Counted from the stretch's first letter, positions 44,531 to 56,085 are shown. The stretch is DNA of 64,000 nt from Neoceratodus forsteri (GCA_016271365.2 CM057455.1:1561814501-1561878500), one strand, 5' to 3'. Numbers and translations: made by a program. Notes: generated from the sequence alone by a model not told the origin.

Positions 44531-45837
44531 CAAAAGAAAAACACAAAAGGTACATCACACTTGGAAAAATATAGCTTAACAAATTTGTATTGCAAAAACA
44601 AGTTTATTCTAGTCATCCCAGCATTTCTAAATCTTCATCAGGGGGTGGAGTCATATTAGCATCAATCCTTTAAATATTGTTGGCTCACAATTTAATTAAT
44701 TGCACATGTGGCTTATCAACAACTGAAATTTGTCAGCAATAAAACATTAACTAACCATAAAAAAGTGTGACAAGTGATTAAATGCGGCATACATCTTTAT
44801 CAAAAACAGAATCAGATATGCAGATAGAAAAACACAGTTTAAAATCAATCATTTAAATCCAGCCATAAGATAGTCACCAAATATAAAGAACCCCCTGTTA
44901 AGGTACTATAATAAAAAAATACAAGATGTATAATAAACCCATTCAGTTGTCTTATCTTCCAAAAGCTTCTCAAAAATACAATCGAAATACAATCACTGAT
45001 CTGAATAGCCTGTGAAAGATGAGCCGTGGCATAAGGAAAAAGCACAGCTATGGATGGGATCCACCAAGTGGTGATCACCAAAAAGAATGATACACATATA
45101 GTGTTGAACCGAATGGTGCCATATAGGGCATGCAAAACAAAACAAACAAAAAATATTAAGTAAAAAATAATAAACCTCCCTTCAAAAGAAAAAGCCAAGT
45201 GACCACAAAATGTATCAGAAAAATGGGAGGGGAGTGGGGGAAATGAATCAAACCTAGAAGAAATTCATAAACACCAGTATACTATGATGGGGGCAGGGGG
45301 GGATTTATGAGTCAAACACAAAACAAGGGTTTCCCTTCCTAAAATAAAAAGGGGACTTAATACACATTAATCTGTAATATGGATATGTAAAACAGATTTT
45401 TATATTTGGACGTAAGTGCAATTTATAGTGGTTTGAAATATAGTAATATGTCTTAGTATATGTTTTGATGTAGATGAGAATGAAAAGGTGTTATGACATA
45501 TTTGTCTGGATGTATGTGGTATATGTTTTTTAAAGAAGTTTTAGTGTGTAACTTGTTTAAGATTTTCTAAATTGTAACTGCAACAGGTTCGTCTTGAAAA
45601 AGGATCTTTGACCCAATGATGTCTTAACACTGCTACCTGTATAAAAATACATTTTTATTACTTTACATGCAGACCAGTGGAAAAAAGGAGGGGTTGTGAG
45701 AAATAGAAACTAGTCAAATCTGAATATAATACTGAATTTTAAACAATGTTTTTCTATCTGCATATTTAATTCTGTTTTTGATAAGGATGTATGTTGTATT
45801 TAATCACTTGTCACACTTGTTTATGGTACATACATGA

Positions 45838-45845
45838 TATGTATA

Positions 45846-45911
<66 letters not shown>
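45838..45911. repeat. (GT)n(AT)n compound microsatellite
   Basis: A GT run passes directly into a ~35-bp pure AT run, which then borders copy 2 of the palindrome-rich repeat at 45912. Confidence 0.95.
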
Positions 45912-45914
<3 letters not shown>

Positions 45915-46640
45915 CTGGTGTATTTGCTCCAATATAGTTAAGGTGGAGTACGCATGTTAATATTAAACCCCAGTTTTTGCAGTGTAATAACTTTGCAACC
46001 GTTCAACAGATGTGCATGCAATTTTCCACGTGTCATCTCATAGAGTACATCTCTCAATTTGCCAAGTTTCATTCCAGTACAGTGTGTGAAGTCCAAGATC
46101 TGGATAGTGTAAAAAGTTAATTTTCAGGTGGGGGGCTTACTTTTTTTTATGACACCTGTAGCACCCAAATAGTTTGGAATTTTGGTCTGAAATTTTCAGG
46201 GTAGAAAGGGGCTAGCCAACAGATGTGTCTGTCACAGGTTTGGTTAAAAAATATTTATCCATTGCAAAGTCATTAAATTTAGAAATGTCAGGTTCTAAGC
46301 ATGCTCAGTAAGTACTTCAATATAGCTGTATGATATGAAAAAAGAATCCTTTTTCATATGGACCCGTTCTTTTTTCATGAGTGAAAAATCATTTTTCATT
46401 TGCCGCCATCTTGTTTTCTGTTTTTTTCCAAACCCACAAAAATGGCATCCTGCTGACAGACCTACACATCCATCTTGCTCTTCGGGAGTCTATTAGGTGT
46501 ATCCTTCACTTAACTGCTGGAGAAATTACCTGAAATATCTTTTTTTACAATGTTAATACTTTTAATGTCTCGCTTCTAGTGCAAAAATATTCATATGAAA
46601 GAAAATATCATACAAAGAATTTCATTATTTTTACCATTCC
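45912..46640 (+). repeat. palindrome-rich dispersed repeat, copy 2
   Basis: Shares with 31092-31620 the blocks 'aactttgca', 'atctggatagtgtaaaaagt', 'tttggaatttt..tctgaaattttcagggtagaa' and 'aagcatgctcagtaagta', then a 'gatatgaaa' palindromic part. As in copy 1, it starts next to a GT microsatellite. Confidence 0.7.
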
Positions 46641-46654
46641 TGCATTTATGTAAT

Positions 46655-47065
46655 CTTTACCCAGTGTCTACTGGTGCCCCCTTACCCTCAGATCACTGTC
46701 CCCTTAATTATTTATTTGTTCTGTGGTGTCTAGTAACACGCCCACTTTCAGATCACAATCCCCATAATTAATGATTCCCTGGTGTCTAGTGACCACCCCA
46801 ACCATCACTGTCCCTGTAATTATGAAATCTTTCCCTGGTGTCTAGAGGAACCCCCACCCTCTGATTGCTGCCCTGTAATGTTTAATATTTTACTGGTGTC
46901 TAGTGGTGCCATCACCCTCCAATCCTCATCCCCGTATTCAATTTTTCCCTGGTACATAGTGGCAACCCCCCACCCTCTGTTGCTGTCCCCATAATTAATG
47001 TATTTTTCCCTGGTATCTAGTGGCACCACCCACCCTCCAATCACCATCCCCATTGTATGCACTCA
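46655..47065 (+). repeat. ~58-bp minisatellite
   Basis: Seven units of 'ccctggtgtctagtggcacc' followed by 'accctctgatcactgtcccc' and 'ataattaatg'. The anchor recurs near 46667, 46726, 46783, 46836, 46896, 46951 and 47011. It sits inside the 4.06-kb element. Confidence 0.85.
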
Positions 47066-47554
47066 TGAGCCATATACACCTGTCTCCACCACATATCAGC
47101 TTTCCTGTTACTGCAGTAGGGTTAGTATTGGGGTTGACAACCCCAAGGAAGACTTTACCCCTCATTCACTTCAGGGGTGGGACAGGGGTGTTTGGGTTGG
47201 AAACTCTAACATCACATTTCCCTACTTTTGTCATTTTATCCTGAACTCTGACTGATGCACTAACACCATTTTCTGCAAAGAATATAATACATATGCAGCT
47301 CAGTGGGAAAAAGGGGGCATGGGAGTTGTGAAAAATTAAAACTAGTCAAATCTGAATATAATGCTGAATTTGAAAGTATGTTTTTCTACCTGTATATTTG
47401 ATTATGTTTATGATAAGGATGTATATTGTATTTCATCACTTGTCACACTTTTTTATGGTTATTTAATGTTTTATTTCTGATAGATTTCAGTAGCTGATAA
47501 GCCACATGTTCAATTAATTAAATTGCTAGCCAACATTATTTAAAGGACTTACAC

Positions 47555-47630
47555 TAATTAACTCTGCCCCCTGATGAAGTCAGTGTGACTCAAAGTTCCA
47601 GGGTGGCTGGAAGCTTGTTTGTACAGTAAA
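47555..47630 (+). ncRNA. hammerhead-ribozyme-like remnant
   Basis: CTGATGA (conserved box I), then a perfect stem agtca/tgact with a gtg loop (stem II), caaag in the place of the GAAA box, then ttccag/ctggaa as a possible stem III. The copy at about 48413-48475 keeps stems II and III with GGAAG in the box position, and 44635-44670 (minus) keeps CTGATGAAG only. Penelope-like elements are known to carry hammerheads in their pLTRs. The GAAA box is degenerate here, so catalysis is unlikely. Confidence 0.35.
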
Positions 47631-47968
47631 AATGGTTAATCTATATTCTTTCAAGTGTACTGTACCTTTTGTGTTATTTTGGTTTGTATTTGGCACTGAT
47701 CCAGTAGCACCATTATCTGAATAGTGCATGGCTACTGTGTTTTGTTGCATTCAGCCCTGGTGGCTGTCTTAACTTGTGCAGCTTTGGTCTGGCACTGAAA
47801 TTGAGCAATATAGCATTCTTAACAAGATGAGCCAGTTGTGAGTTGAAGTACAAGCTTTCACTTTTTTGGAATCCAGTGTGGGACACACATTTCTCCAGCA
47901 CTGATATAACCACATTTGTGTTTAAATCACATCTGGATTTAAACCTACCAGAACTTCAGGTCTAGGAC

Positions 47969-48160
47969 ATGAGTGAAGCAGAAAGCTCAATGGATTTGGA
48001 ACAACAAGCAAGCACCAGCATTAATGGTACACAGGGATCCTGTTTGGAATCTCTGCAAGAGGTAGTGAAAAGGGGACAGCAAAAAATAACACAACTGTAT
48101 ACCCCAAGGCAATTTAGTGGATTTATTATGCACCTTGTATTTTTTGTTATAACACTTTAA
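47969..48160 (+). pseudogene. short frame at start of terminal unit, function unknown
   Basis: A 63-residue frame, MSEAESSMDLEQQASTSING and onward, ends in a hydrophobic FIMHLVFFVITL that overlaps the terminal repeat. The inverted left copy encodes a similar NGFIIHLVFFY. It could be the start of an element protein truncated by deletion. No domain recognised. Confidence 0.3.
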
Positions 48161-48587
48161 CTGGGGTCTTTATATTATGACTGTCTGTTGGCTTGATTTA
48201 AATTATGAAATTTAAAACATGTTTTTCTATCTGCATATTTGATTCTGTTTTTGACAAAGATGCATGTTGCATTTAATCACTTGTCATACTTTTTGTGTTT
48301 AGTTAATGTTTTACTGCTGATGGTGTTCAATGGCTGATAAGCCACATGTGCAGCTAATTAAATTGCCAGTCAATAACATTTAAAGGTTTGATGCTAATTT
48401 GATTCTACCATCTGATGAAGAGTCAGTATGACTGGAAGTGCCAGGGCGACTGGAAGCTTGTTTTTGTAATAAACATTTGCTCAGCTATACTTTTCCAAGT
48501 ACATCATATCTTTTGGGTTTTTTGGTTTGTATTTACTACTGATAAAGCAGCACCATTCTCCATGTAGTGCACAGCTACTGTGTTTTC

Positions 48588-49025
48588 TTTAATGTTAAAT
48601 GCCTAACTTTGCACCTTGATAAATTTGCCCTGTTAAACAGAATTGTATGAAATGTTACATCCACCAAGAACATGACTCAGCATTCCGGAATTGGCATATA
48701 AAGCAGCCATAATTTTAATGAAGTTGATGCCAGACTAAGCCAAACAGTAACAGGTAGCACAGCAAGACAAACTCCCGACTGATTTTGTGCACACTGCACG
48801 TCATCACTCAGGTGTCCGGATTCTGAGATCCAGATAATGCAAAAAGTAAATTCAGGGATTTTGGACATTTTTGTTTTGCTCTCACCTACAGCCTAGGTGA
48901 TTTGGAATTGTGTTCTGAAATGTTCAGGGTAGAAGGGGCTTGCTCTAGAAAGAGGTCTTAATTTTTTGGTTTGGTGAAAAAAATATTGATGGGTTCTCAA
49001 GTTATAAGGTGTAAGTAGAGATGTT
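48588..49025 (+). repeat. palindrome-rich dispersed repeat, copy 3 right part
   Basis: Resumes after the inverted-terminus element with 'ctaactttgcaccttgataa', 'gagatccagataatgcaaaa', 'ggtttggtgaaaaaaat' and the other shared blocks. It ends near 49025. Confidence 0.7.
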
Positions 49026-49499
49026 GTAAAATTTGAATTTGCTGGCGAAGCTGACATGAATCCACGATATTCACATTAGCAAAAAAATCCAGATTACATG
49101 GCAGACCTGCCAACTTTGTAGGTGTATTTTTTTCTAAAATTAAAAAAGTCTCCCACAAACTGTGCTGTGAAATCAGCACCTCCTCCATCCAAGAATGTAA
49201 ATCTAATACTTATACACCCCCATCCCCCCGAACATCATGCTACTGCAGCTGGCAGCTGCCTGTGGCAGTCGGTTACAACATGTAATCCCTTCCTGCCACC
49301 TTGGCACCAAATACACTCCCCTGAAAGTGATATGCATGCTGCAAGTATGATTTAAATGTTAAATTCTAGCCAATTGCATGAATATGGCATGCGTGCAGCA
49401 AGCAAGTGTGGAAACCATGATTTTTATGCTAAACTGGGAAACACTGCATGCTTGTGGCATGTGTGCAAAAAGCAAGTGGTCACTGATAACTGTACATGT
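49026..49499. other. unassigned DNA with weak ~72-bp repetition
   Basis: 'gcatgcgtgcagcaagcaagtg' and 'gcatgtgtgcaaaaagcaag' near 49388 and 49458 indicate a short decayed tandem. No gene found. Confidence 0.4.
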
Positions 49500-49625
49500 A
49501 AAAGTTAGGTGACTTGCTCAGGATCACACCATACACAAGTGGTGATTGATAAGATTCAAACCCAGGTCTTCATGCCTTCAGGCTTGCTGTTCAGTGCTAG
49601 TAACCACTAAGCCATACTGTCTGCA
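49500..49625 (-). mobile_element. tRNA-derived SINE (MIR/CORE-like)
   Basis: On the minus strand: 'tatggcttagtggtta' (A-box region), 'ctgggtttgaatctta' (B box) and 'cctgagcaagtcacctaact' (the body motif also seen at 1755-1785). Confidence 0.7.
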
Positions 49626-50109
49626 CACATATGGCTCACTTGTATGTCAATACATACTGTATCTGAATACATCTGCATGGATGCGGCATGCTTGCAGCCA
49701 CTGTTATGCTTTTCAGTTTTCTTCTCTCCCTCATTTCAGTTACACAGTTGAACTGTAGCACACATACCAATGGAAACACATGTGGTTTTTCCCACCACCC
49801 AATGCACAAATCTACCCAGAAAACCACTTAATTGCTTCTGTCTGGCCTGTACTCCTATTATTTTCTCTCCATAGTTTTGAATGCTTCCATGCAAACAGAC
49901 TTTAATGTGCAAACACAAAAGTAGCAATACCTTGACACACATCCACATGGCCAGTACCCACCCTAATGCACACACACTGTAGTGGGTATGGCCATACTGA
50001 TACAGACAACCCACCAAGTATAGATATAAGTAAAAAGTCTCTTACTTGAGTACTTGAGTACTAGGGAGCCAAAGACAGGGGTCTTTAAAAGATGATGTTC
50101 ATGGGTAAG
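49626..50109. other. unassigned DNA
   Basis: Nothing recognised. Confidence 0.45.
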
Positions 50110-50335
50110 AGTGCTAGGGTGTACCCCTTGAAATGAATGGAGCTATTTTTTATTACTATTTTATACATTATGATGGTGAGTTGGAGAACAATGAAGGCCA
50201 CTGTTCTACTAACAAGGCCCTTCTTAGTCAAGCAGTGGCCTTCATTACTCTCCAACTCTCCATCAATAATCAATAATGTATATAATAATAATAAATAAAA
50301 AAAAGCATTACTTTCAATGGTGCACACCCCTGAAG
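50110..50335. mobile_element. foldback/MITE-like element
   Basis: A ~226-bp imperfect palindrome. The innermost arms gagttggagaacaatgaagg and its near-complement (50181-50206 with 50235-50260) differ at two positions. Pairing extends outward through AT-rich sequence to 'gggtgtaccccttgaa' / 'ggtgcacacccctgaa' at the ends. No target duplication was identified. Confidence 0.65.
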
Positions 50336-52244
50336 TCTCCTTTGCATTTTGTTATAATGTACCTGAGTGTGAGAATGTGGAGGTCAGATTCACTGGAGGG
50401 GAGTGCATAACCCTTACTATAGTGGGGGTCTAATAGTCTGTGCACACCATACTGCTCAACTGCCTGTAAATGCAAGGGACAGCTCTAGAATGTCTGTAAC
50501 ATCTCTAAAAGGTACAACTGATTTGTTTTGACTGAAAAATGATATGCAAATCAGGAAAAATTTAAATGTATAAGATTCTTCTGTATATACCCGGAGCAGT
50601 GCATCAGAGTTGGACTTAAACCCACCCAGTTACTAACCAATGTTTTTCCTGGCTGAAGTTCTGCCCCCCTCACAAGAACTTTGTCCCAGTTTTTCTCCCT
50701 GACTCCATTCTATTCAATACCCATCCCCTATGGGTCATGAAGCTGCCCATATGTGAAGAAACATGAAAAACACATCAATATTTCAGTCCTTCTTCCTTCC
50801 TTCCTCAATTCCCCTGTAAAAAATTATTTACTTTTACTTACCCGGCCATATGGCCAGAACCTGCAGCCTAGCACAGTGTGCCACCAGCCCAGTTTTCAGT
50901 CCGCTCCCCTTCTCTCCTTCTGCCAGAAGCTGGATGTTAGAACCAACTATCACAGGTTCCCAACGTGGTCCGCGACCAACTGAACCCACCCAACTTGGGT
51001 TGCTTGCTTCTTGTTTGGTTGCTGATGTTGCTGCTGCTGCTTCCCTGCACTGATCAAGGCCTATGAAAGCCACCCACACCACTGTCACCACTGCTGCTAA
51101 GCCTAGTGTACTGCCATAGGCATCTGCGCTGTGTTCTTTTGCATGGTGAGCCTAGTAGAGTAAGTAGGTAGCCTAGTCTTGAGTTAGCTTTGAGCTCACC
51201 TTCTGCTCCTTCAGCCACCAGGGGGAGGCAGAGACTTACTAAGAGTACGGCAACAAAAATATGATGCTACAACACTGCTATTGAGAGTTTAGTGCTCACC
51301 GACTCCTCCAAGCTCTAGTGAGCAGTCTGTCTACTCTGTGGCAGGAAAGACAGTGTTGCACTTGCAGGACTCATACACTCTTTCTTGGCTGGAGTTCATC
51401 TACACCACATGTGATTGTGCCACCACTAATTGGTAGAGAGTGGACAACACAATAAAGACACAATGGAATCTGGAGAGTACCTGCAACATGAGCACACACG
51501 GGCCAGGTGGGCACTTATTGTGCAAAAGATTAAATTCAAATGTAATGCCATTATTGCCACACCATAAGAACAACCTAGGCACAAATATGGAGAAGGGTTG
51601 CAACTTCCCCCTCCTGCCCTACCTAAATGGCACCCCTGCTTAATGGTAGAAATTTATTCTCAGGTGCTAATGCAATGGTTTCCACTGTGCTCTGAGGTAC
51701 TGTATCTCCATGTTTCATGATGTGTCCTGATCATCATGTGGGTTAGTGTCCCTCATTTTGAGCACCCATGTCCCTAATTTCAGTAACAAATTGTGAGGTA
51801 TGATGCATGCTTCCAAGTCCTTACTCAGCACAAAGAGTGCTGAGCATGCCCATAGTGTATATGCTTAATACAGAATAACAAAGGGAAAGTAAGAGAGATG
51901 AAACAGTCATGGAGAAATACATTTGTAGCACTAAATATGCATTAAATATTTGCATGATCCAAAACAAAAAGGACAGGCTTTACAACACAGGGGCCCCTCT
52001 TTGTACATCTGGAATGATGGATGTTCACTGGCTAGATCCTTGGCATTTATTGCAGTAAGCAAACAATATTTTATAAATTAATGGAAATGTAATGGCAAAA
52101 ATCAAAAACCATTAAACAACTTCCAAAAGGATCAGAATTAATGAGTTTACCTAATTTTTATGGGAATTCAAATAAAAATGTATTTTAATGAATCTAATTG
52201 CTAGCAGTAGTATCAGAAATAGAAACTGATGTTTTTTTAGATGA
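50336..52244. other. unassigned DNA
   Basis: No gene or element identified. A 'ccaccagggggaggcag' at 51215-51231 resembles a CTCF core by eye only. Confidence 0.4.
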
Positions 52245-52445
52245 GAGTTGCACCATCTTAGCTGCTGCACACATGGCAAGCATGCAGCATGTGAACCTGA
52301 TGTGATAGCTAAATGATGTTCACAGCAGCTTAACTGCTGCACTCACGTCAAGTGTGCAACACGTGAACCTGATGTAATGTTTTGAAGATGTTCACACCAG
52401 CTTACCTGCTGCACACGTCAAGCTTGCAGCATGTGAACCAGATCT
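52245..52445. repeat. ~72-bp tandem repeat, three units
   Basis: 'agctgctgcacacatggcaa', 'aactgctgcactcacgtcaa' and 'acctgctgcacacgtcaa' begin successive units near 52259, 52330 and 52405. Each is followed by 'gtgaacc.gat' and a 'gatgttcaca' link. Confidence 0.8.
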
Positions 52446-54265
52446 GCTTCTTTGGTCTGGTTCGCTTAAGATCACTTTGTGTAAGAGAACTGCAAGCAAA
52501 CATTGCACAATTCAGCATGCGGCATGCATTCTGCATGTACACAGCACACTTTATTTCTGTAAGGGGAGAGCTAAAAGCTGTTGTACATCTGATATCTGAG
52601 CTGTGAAGCTGCTGAAGGTTGGTGGATGTGGAAAATGGGTAGGGATCCATACCCAGAGTGACAGATGGAGTTTTTGATGGTAGTGAGTTGAGTGTCTGGA
52701 AGGCTATGCAGCTGGAGTTAAAATTGTAAAGGCCATCTTTGTTCTATGAATGGTATGCCATCTATGCTATCCTAAAGTTAACTTTATTGCATTTTTTGCT
52801 TTTTATTTAAAAAAGGGTATAACACTTGGAGAGTTCTGTTCTCCCCACATTTTTAATATATCCTATCCAGTGATTGAGGAACAAAGGATTATCCTTACCT
52901 AATAGAGACACTATTAAAGATATAATAGCTATGGAAGCTTGAAGCCAGACTATTAGTTTTACATCTTAAAAGAAGCAGTGATATTCGCAAAAAAAAAAAA
53001 AATTATGATCTATACCATTGTATTCACAGAGAAAAGAGCATGTTACCTATAAAATGTAACAAGTCAGAGCTCCACTGGCTTTGTATATAGCTCTCGCGTT
53101 CCATTGACTGGTGTCTGGAAAAGTGGAGGAGTCTGATGTAACTAAACATTGAGAGGCTATTTGATTTTTCTTTCAAATATATTTATACTTTTTTATGGTT
53201 TTAATTCTTTTTTAATTTTTGTGGCCTTTTTCTCTTATGTGCCACATGTTGGCATCACATCCTTGATGGGTTAAAAGGTATGGTAGATTCCACAATGTGT
53301 TTCAACTGCCAAACTCAATGCTGCACCAGGCACTAGCTGGATAACCACATTTGTAACTTTAAAAACAGTGTTGACTGCATAGTAATTCAAATGACACATT
53401 AGCTAACAAAATAATGGAGTGATATTGCTTTTATTAAACAGTGTTTGTCTTGTCATATATTTGACTAAGCCTGAGATATTCAGTCAGAGGACAACACTAA
53501 ATGGAACATAATTCAGAAGCATCTGTGCCACACTAAACTGATATTACACACTCTTTTTTCAACACAGCCTGTATAAGTAAGTAAGTTGCATTTTGGTTAT
53601 CAGTTTTCCCCCTCTTTTAATAAAATCCCATTAAAGCCTTTTGCTTTTTTGACAAAATGGCATTTTAAGTTAAAATCACGCTGTAAACCTAGTGTGCTAC
53701 TGAAGTCATTACATAAGAAAAAGAGTGCACAAGAAACTTAAATCAGAATCAATTCTTTTGAAGTTTTATAATGGAACATGTGGTGGAGTTGGCACAGATT
53801 TGAGTAAGGAAGAGTTTAATTAAGTAAAGTGATTCTTTAGACATTGTGCCTTGTTCTCTTTTTAATTTTTTTAGTGGCACATCTCTGCTTTTTGGCTTCA
53901 ACATTAGAAGACTCTGGAAGGGCTGCATTTCCAGCACTTTCATAAATCTTCACTTAGTGAAAAAGTGAATCTGGACTAATACAAACAATACAGCTAGAAG
54001 AAGCTACACATTGGTAAGAAGCTACAAAATGGTAATTTTTTTGATTCAAAACTTTGCTGCATTTAACTGCTTTACAAGAATGATGTATTTATAGTGTCTA
54101 TCTAAAGAGACTTCTGACTGCAAACTGATATAGTATCCACCTTTATTATAAGTGGGACACTGATATAAAGAGAATACTTTATCCATCTAAGCACTTAAGT
54201 AATGTCAAATCAAAGAAGAGTTTTCTGGATTTTCTTTTTTTTCTTTATATTGATTTTACTACTTC
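52446..54265. other. AT-rich unassigned DNA left of the Ngaro element
   Basis: No domain was readable. It may include the left part of the decayed Penelope-like element into which Ngaro inserted, but I could not confirm RT motifs here. Confidence 0.35.
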
Positions 54266-54586
54266 ATTGTCCTGGTTTTCCACCTCTTTCCCAAAAAAGA
54301 CAGACACCATAATTTGTTGTTGTGCTCAGATTGGCAATTAATTTATTTCAATTCATAATTCCATATTCCATTCCAATTCCTTTATTATCATATTTCCACC
54401 ATTTTGTTTATTCCATCCAATATATCAATCTCTGATTATTCTTCCCCCAGGTGAAGACCTGGGTGCCTTCTTCTTCTCCTTTTTCGTTAGGTAACAGTGA
54501 AAACCGAAACTGCTTTTCCTTCATCTTCCTTCTCTTCCTGTGTTATTCCTTTTCTTCCCCCCTCCCTCCTCCCCCCTTTTCCCCCT
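54266..54586 (-). repeat. Ngaro split direct repeat B2
   Basis: The 3' terminal repeat. Its outer end is ATT (54266-54268) next to gtcctgg. The flanking host DNA begins at 54265. Confidence 0.9.
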
Positions 54587-54596
54587 TTTTAGCCAC

Positions 54597-54750
54597 GTTA
54601 TCACCTGCCATCCTTCTTTGGCAGTCCTTAATCATATCCATACTTGCCATCCACCTTTGGCATTCCGTAACCATGTTATCACCTGCCATCCACCTTTGGC
54701 AGTACTTGACCATACCCTTAGCTGCCATCCACCTTTGGCAGCCCCACCTT
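54597..54750. repeat. four ~39-bp repeats in the A2-B2 spacer
   Basis: Units of 'ctgccatccacctttggcag' plus 'tacttgaccata'. Each can fold, since ctgcca pairs with tggcag. They lie between B2 and A2, in a ~260-bp segment that has no counterpart next to A1. Confidence 0.8.
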
Positions 54751-54852
54751 TGACCAGCCTGGAGTGCCTCATCCACATCATCACAGACTCCCCTCTCATT
54801 CCATCTCAAACATCCTCCTTACTTGTTCCCTTTTGACAGGGTGGGCGGGAGG

Positions 54853-55075
54853 TATCCAAAACTCCAACAAAAGTGGCTGAGGCCCCCTTGTGCTGTCCCT
54901 TAAGAACATCCCTAACCCCCTTCCCTTTCTGTTTGTTTGTCTGTCCATTGTTCTGCTCCTTAGCCCCTCCCCTTTCTCTCCCCTTCCCTCCTCTTCTGAG
55001 CACAACCATTTTAAGCCTGGGAGCAGGGGTGCACCAGGACAACCTGGTCTGCCCTGTAAAGGGGCAAACACCATT
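54853..55075 (-). repeat. Ngaro split direct repeat A2
   Basis: 223 bp, partner of A1. It abuts B1, with ATT at 55073-55075 common to both. This is the predicted circle-junction template of DIRS-type replication. Confidence 0.9.
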
Positions 55076-55394
55076 GTCCTGGATTTCCCCCTCTTCCCCC
55101 ACAAAAGACAGACACCATAATTTGTTGTTGTGCTCAGATTGGCAATTAATTTATTTCAATTCATAATTCCATATTCCATTCCAATTCCTTTATTATCATA
55201 TTTCCACCATTTTGTTTATTCCATCCAATATATCAATCTCTGATTATTCTTCCCCCAGGTGAAGACCTGGGTGCCTTCTTCTTCTCCTTTTTCTTTAGGT
55301 AACAGTGAAAACTGAGACTGCTTTTCCTTCATCTTCCTTCTCTTCTTGTGTTATTCCTTTTCCTTCCCCCCCCCTCCTCCCCCTCCTTTTCCCA
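55073..55394 (-). repeat. Ngaro split direct repeat B1
   Basis: About 320 bp, ~97% identical to B2 (54266-54586), including 'ttgttgttgtgctcagattg' and 'ccaggtgaagacctgggtgc'. It lies directly upstream (minus sense) of A2. Confidence 0.9.
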
Positions 55395-55514
55395 CTAGCC
55401 AGTCTCCAGCTTGTGTTGGATGGCTGGCTTCCCCCATTAACTAGGGTAGCCTTCCCCTTACTCCTGGGAGCTCTCTTTCATTTATATCTGTTATAATCTG
55501 TCCCTTCCTTTTTT

Positions 55515-56085
55515 TTATTTTCCATTGTTTGTCTGTCTCCTCCATTCCTCTATAAACCCCATCATTTTTGTATTGAACATATCTATAGCTACGTCCGACA
55601 GGTGTACCCCGTCTGACCTGTAAAATTCATCCACCCATTCTTCTACCCCCCTCAGTATTATCTGGCCTCCCATCTGTCTTACCAATGTCCCCACCCTCCT
55701 GTTCATCTTCCTCCTGGCCCTTTCTACTGCTTTGTGGCTGTGCTCTTGCCTCCACACTCTCCTTGGTATCATATCTGACCGAGCAATGCACACTTGCGGC
55801 CACCGCTGCCTAATAGTTTTTAAGTCCTTTTTTATTTGTAAATATGTGTCCACCCAAGGCCTGTTTGCCAGGTTGTTGCCACCCAAGTGTATAATAATTC
55901 GGTCTGGCTTGGGCCACCGTTCACCTATTTCTGTTAATGTGGGAAGCAGCTGGGCCCATCTCATCCCCGGATTCCATGCCAGAACAGCCTACACCTTCTC
56001 ACATCTTGGTATAGCTGCTTTCCCCCAGCCTTCTTTTCTGCTCTCTTTCTGGCCCAATAGATGTAGGAATGGCCACAGATCCATA
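55515..56085 (-). pseudogene. Ngaro SGNH (GDSL-like) hydrolase
   Basis: Block I is WICGHSYIYWARKRA (GHS at 56066-56074), then after one frameshift near 55970 the main frame: DRIIIHLGGNNLANR (block III Asn near 55880), VCIARSDMIPRRVW and YRSDGVHLSDVAIDMF (D..H block near 55600). Ser, Asn, Asp and His of the catalytic set are all kept. Ngaro elements of vertebrates are known to carry such a hydrolase as the last ORF. Its role in the cycle is unknown. Confidence 0.85.

Larger units (their letters stand above)
44531..48587. mobile_element. 4.06-kb element with long inverted termini
   Basis: The left end (44531-44960) is the reverse complement of the right end (about 48105-48550) over ~430 bp at roughly 75-80%. 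Shared text includes 'tgtttttctatctgcatat', 'taatcacttgtca', 'gataagccacatgt' and 'ctgatgaag'. The near-identical 12-mers tttaatattgaa (44519-44530) and tttaatgttaaa (48588-48599) flank it, and the interrupted repeat reads through when it is removed. Two further plus-strand copies of the terminal unit lie inside (45690-45834, truncated; 47310-47790). The layout and the ctgatgaag motif suggest pseudo-LTRs of a Penelope-like element. No RT was recognised within it. Confidence 0.55.

Noticed and set aside
54796..55166. Frames of ~100 codons on both strands
   Set aside because: They fall in the Ngaro A2/B1 terminal repeats and recur at 62.7-63.0 kb, so they are repeat artefacts.
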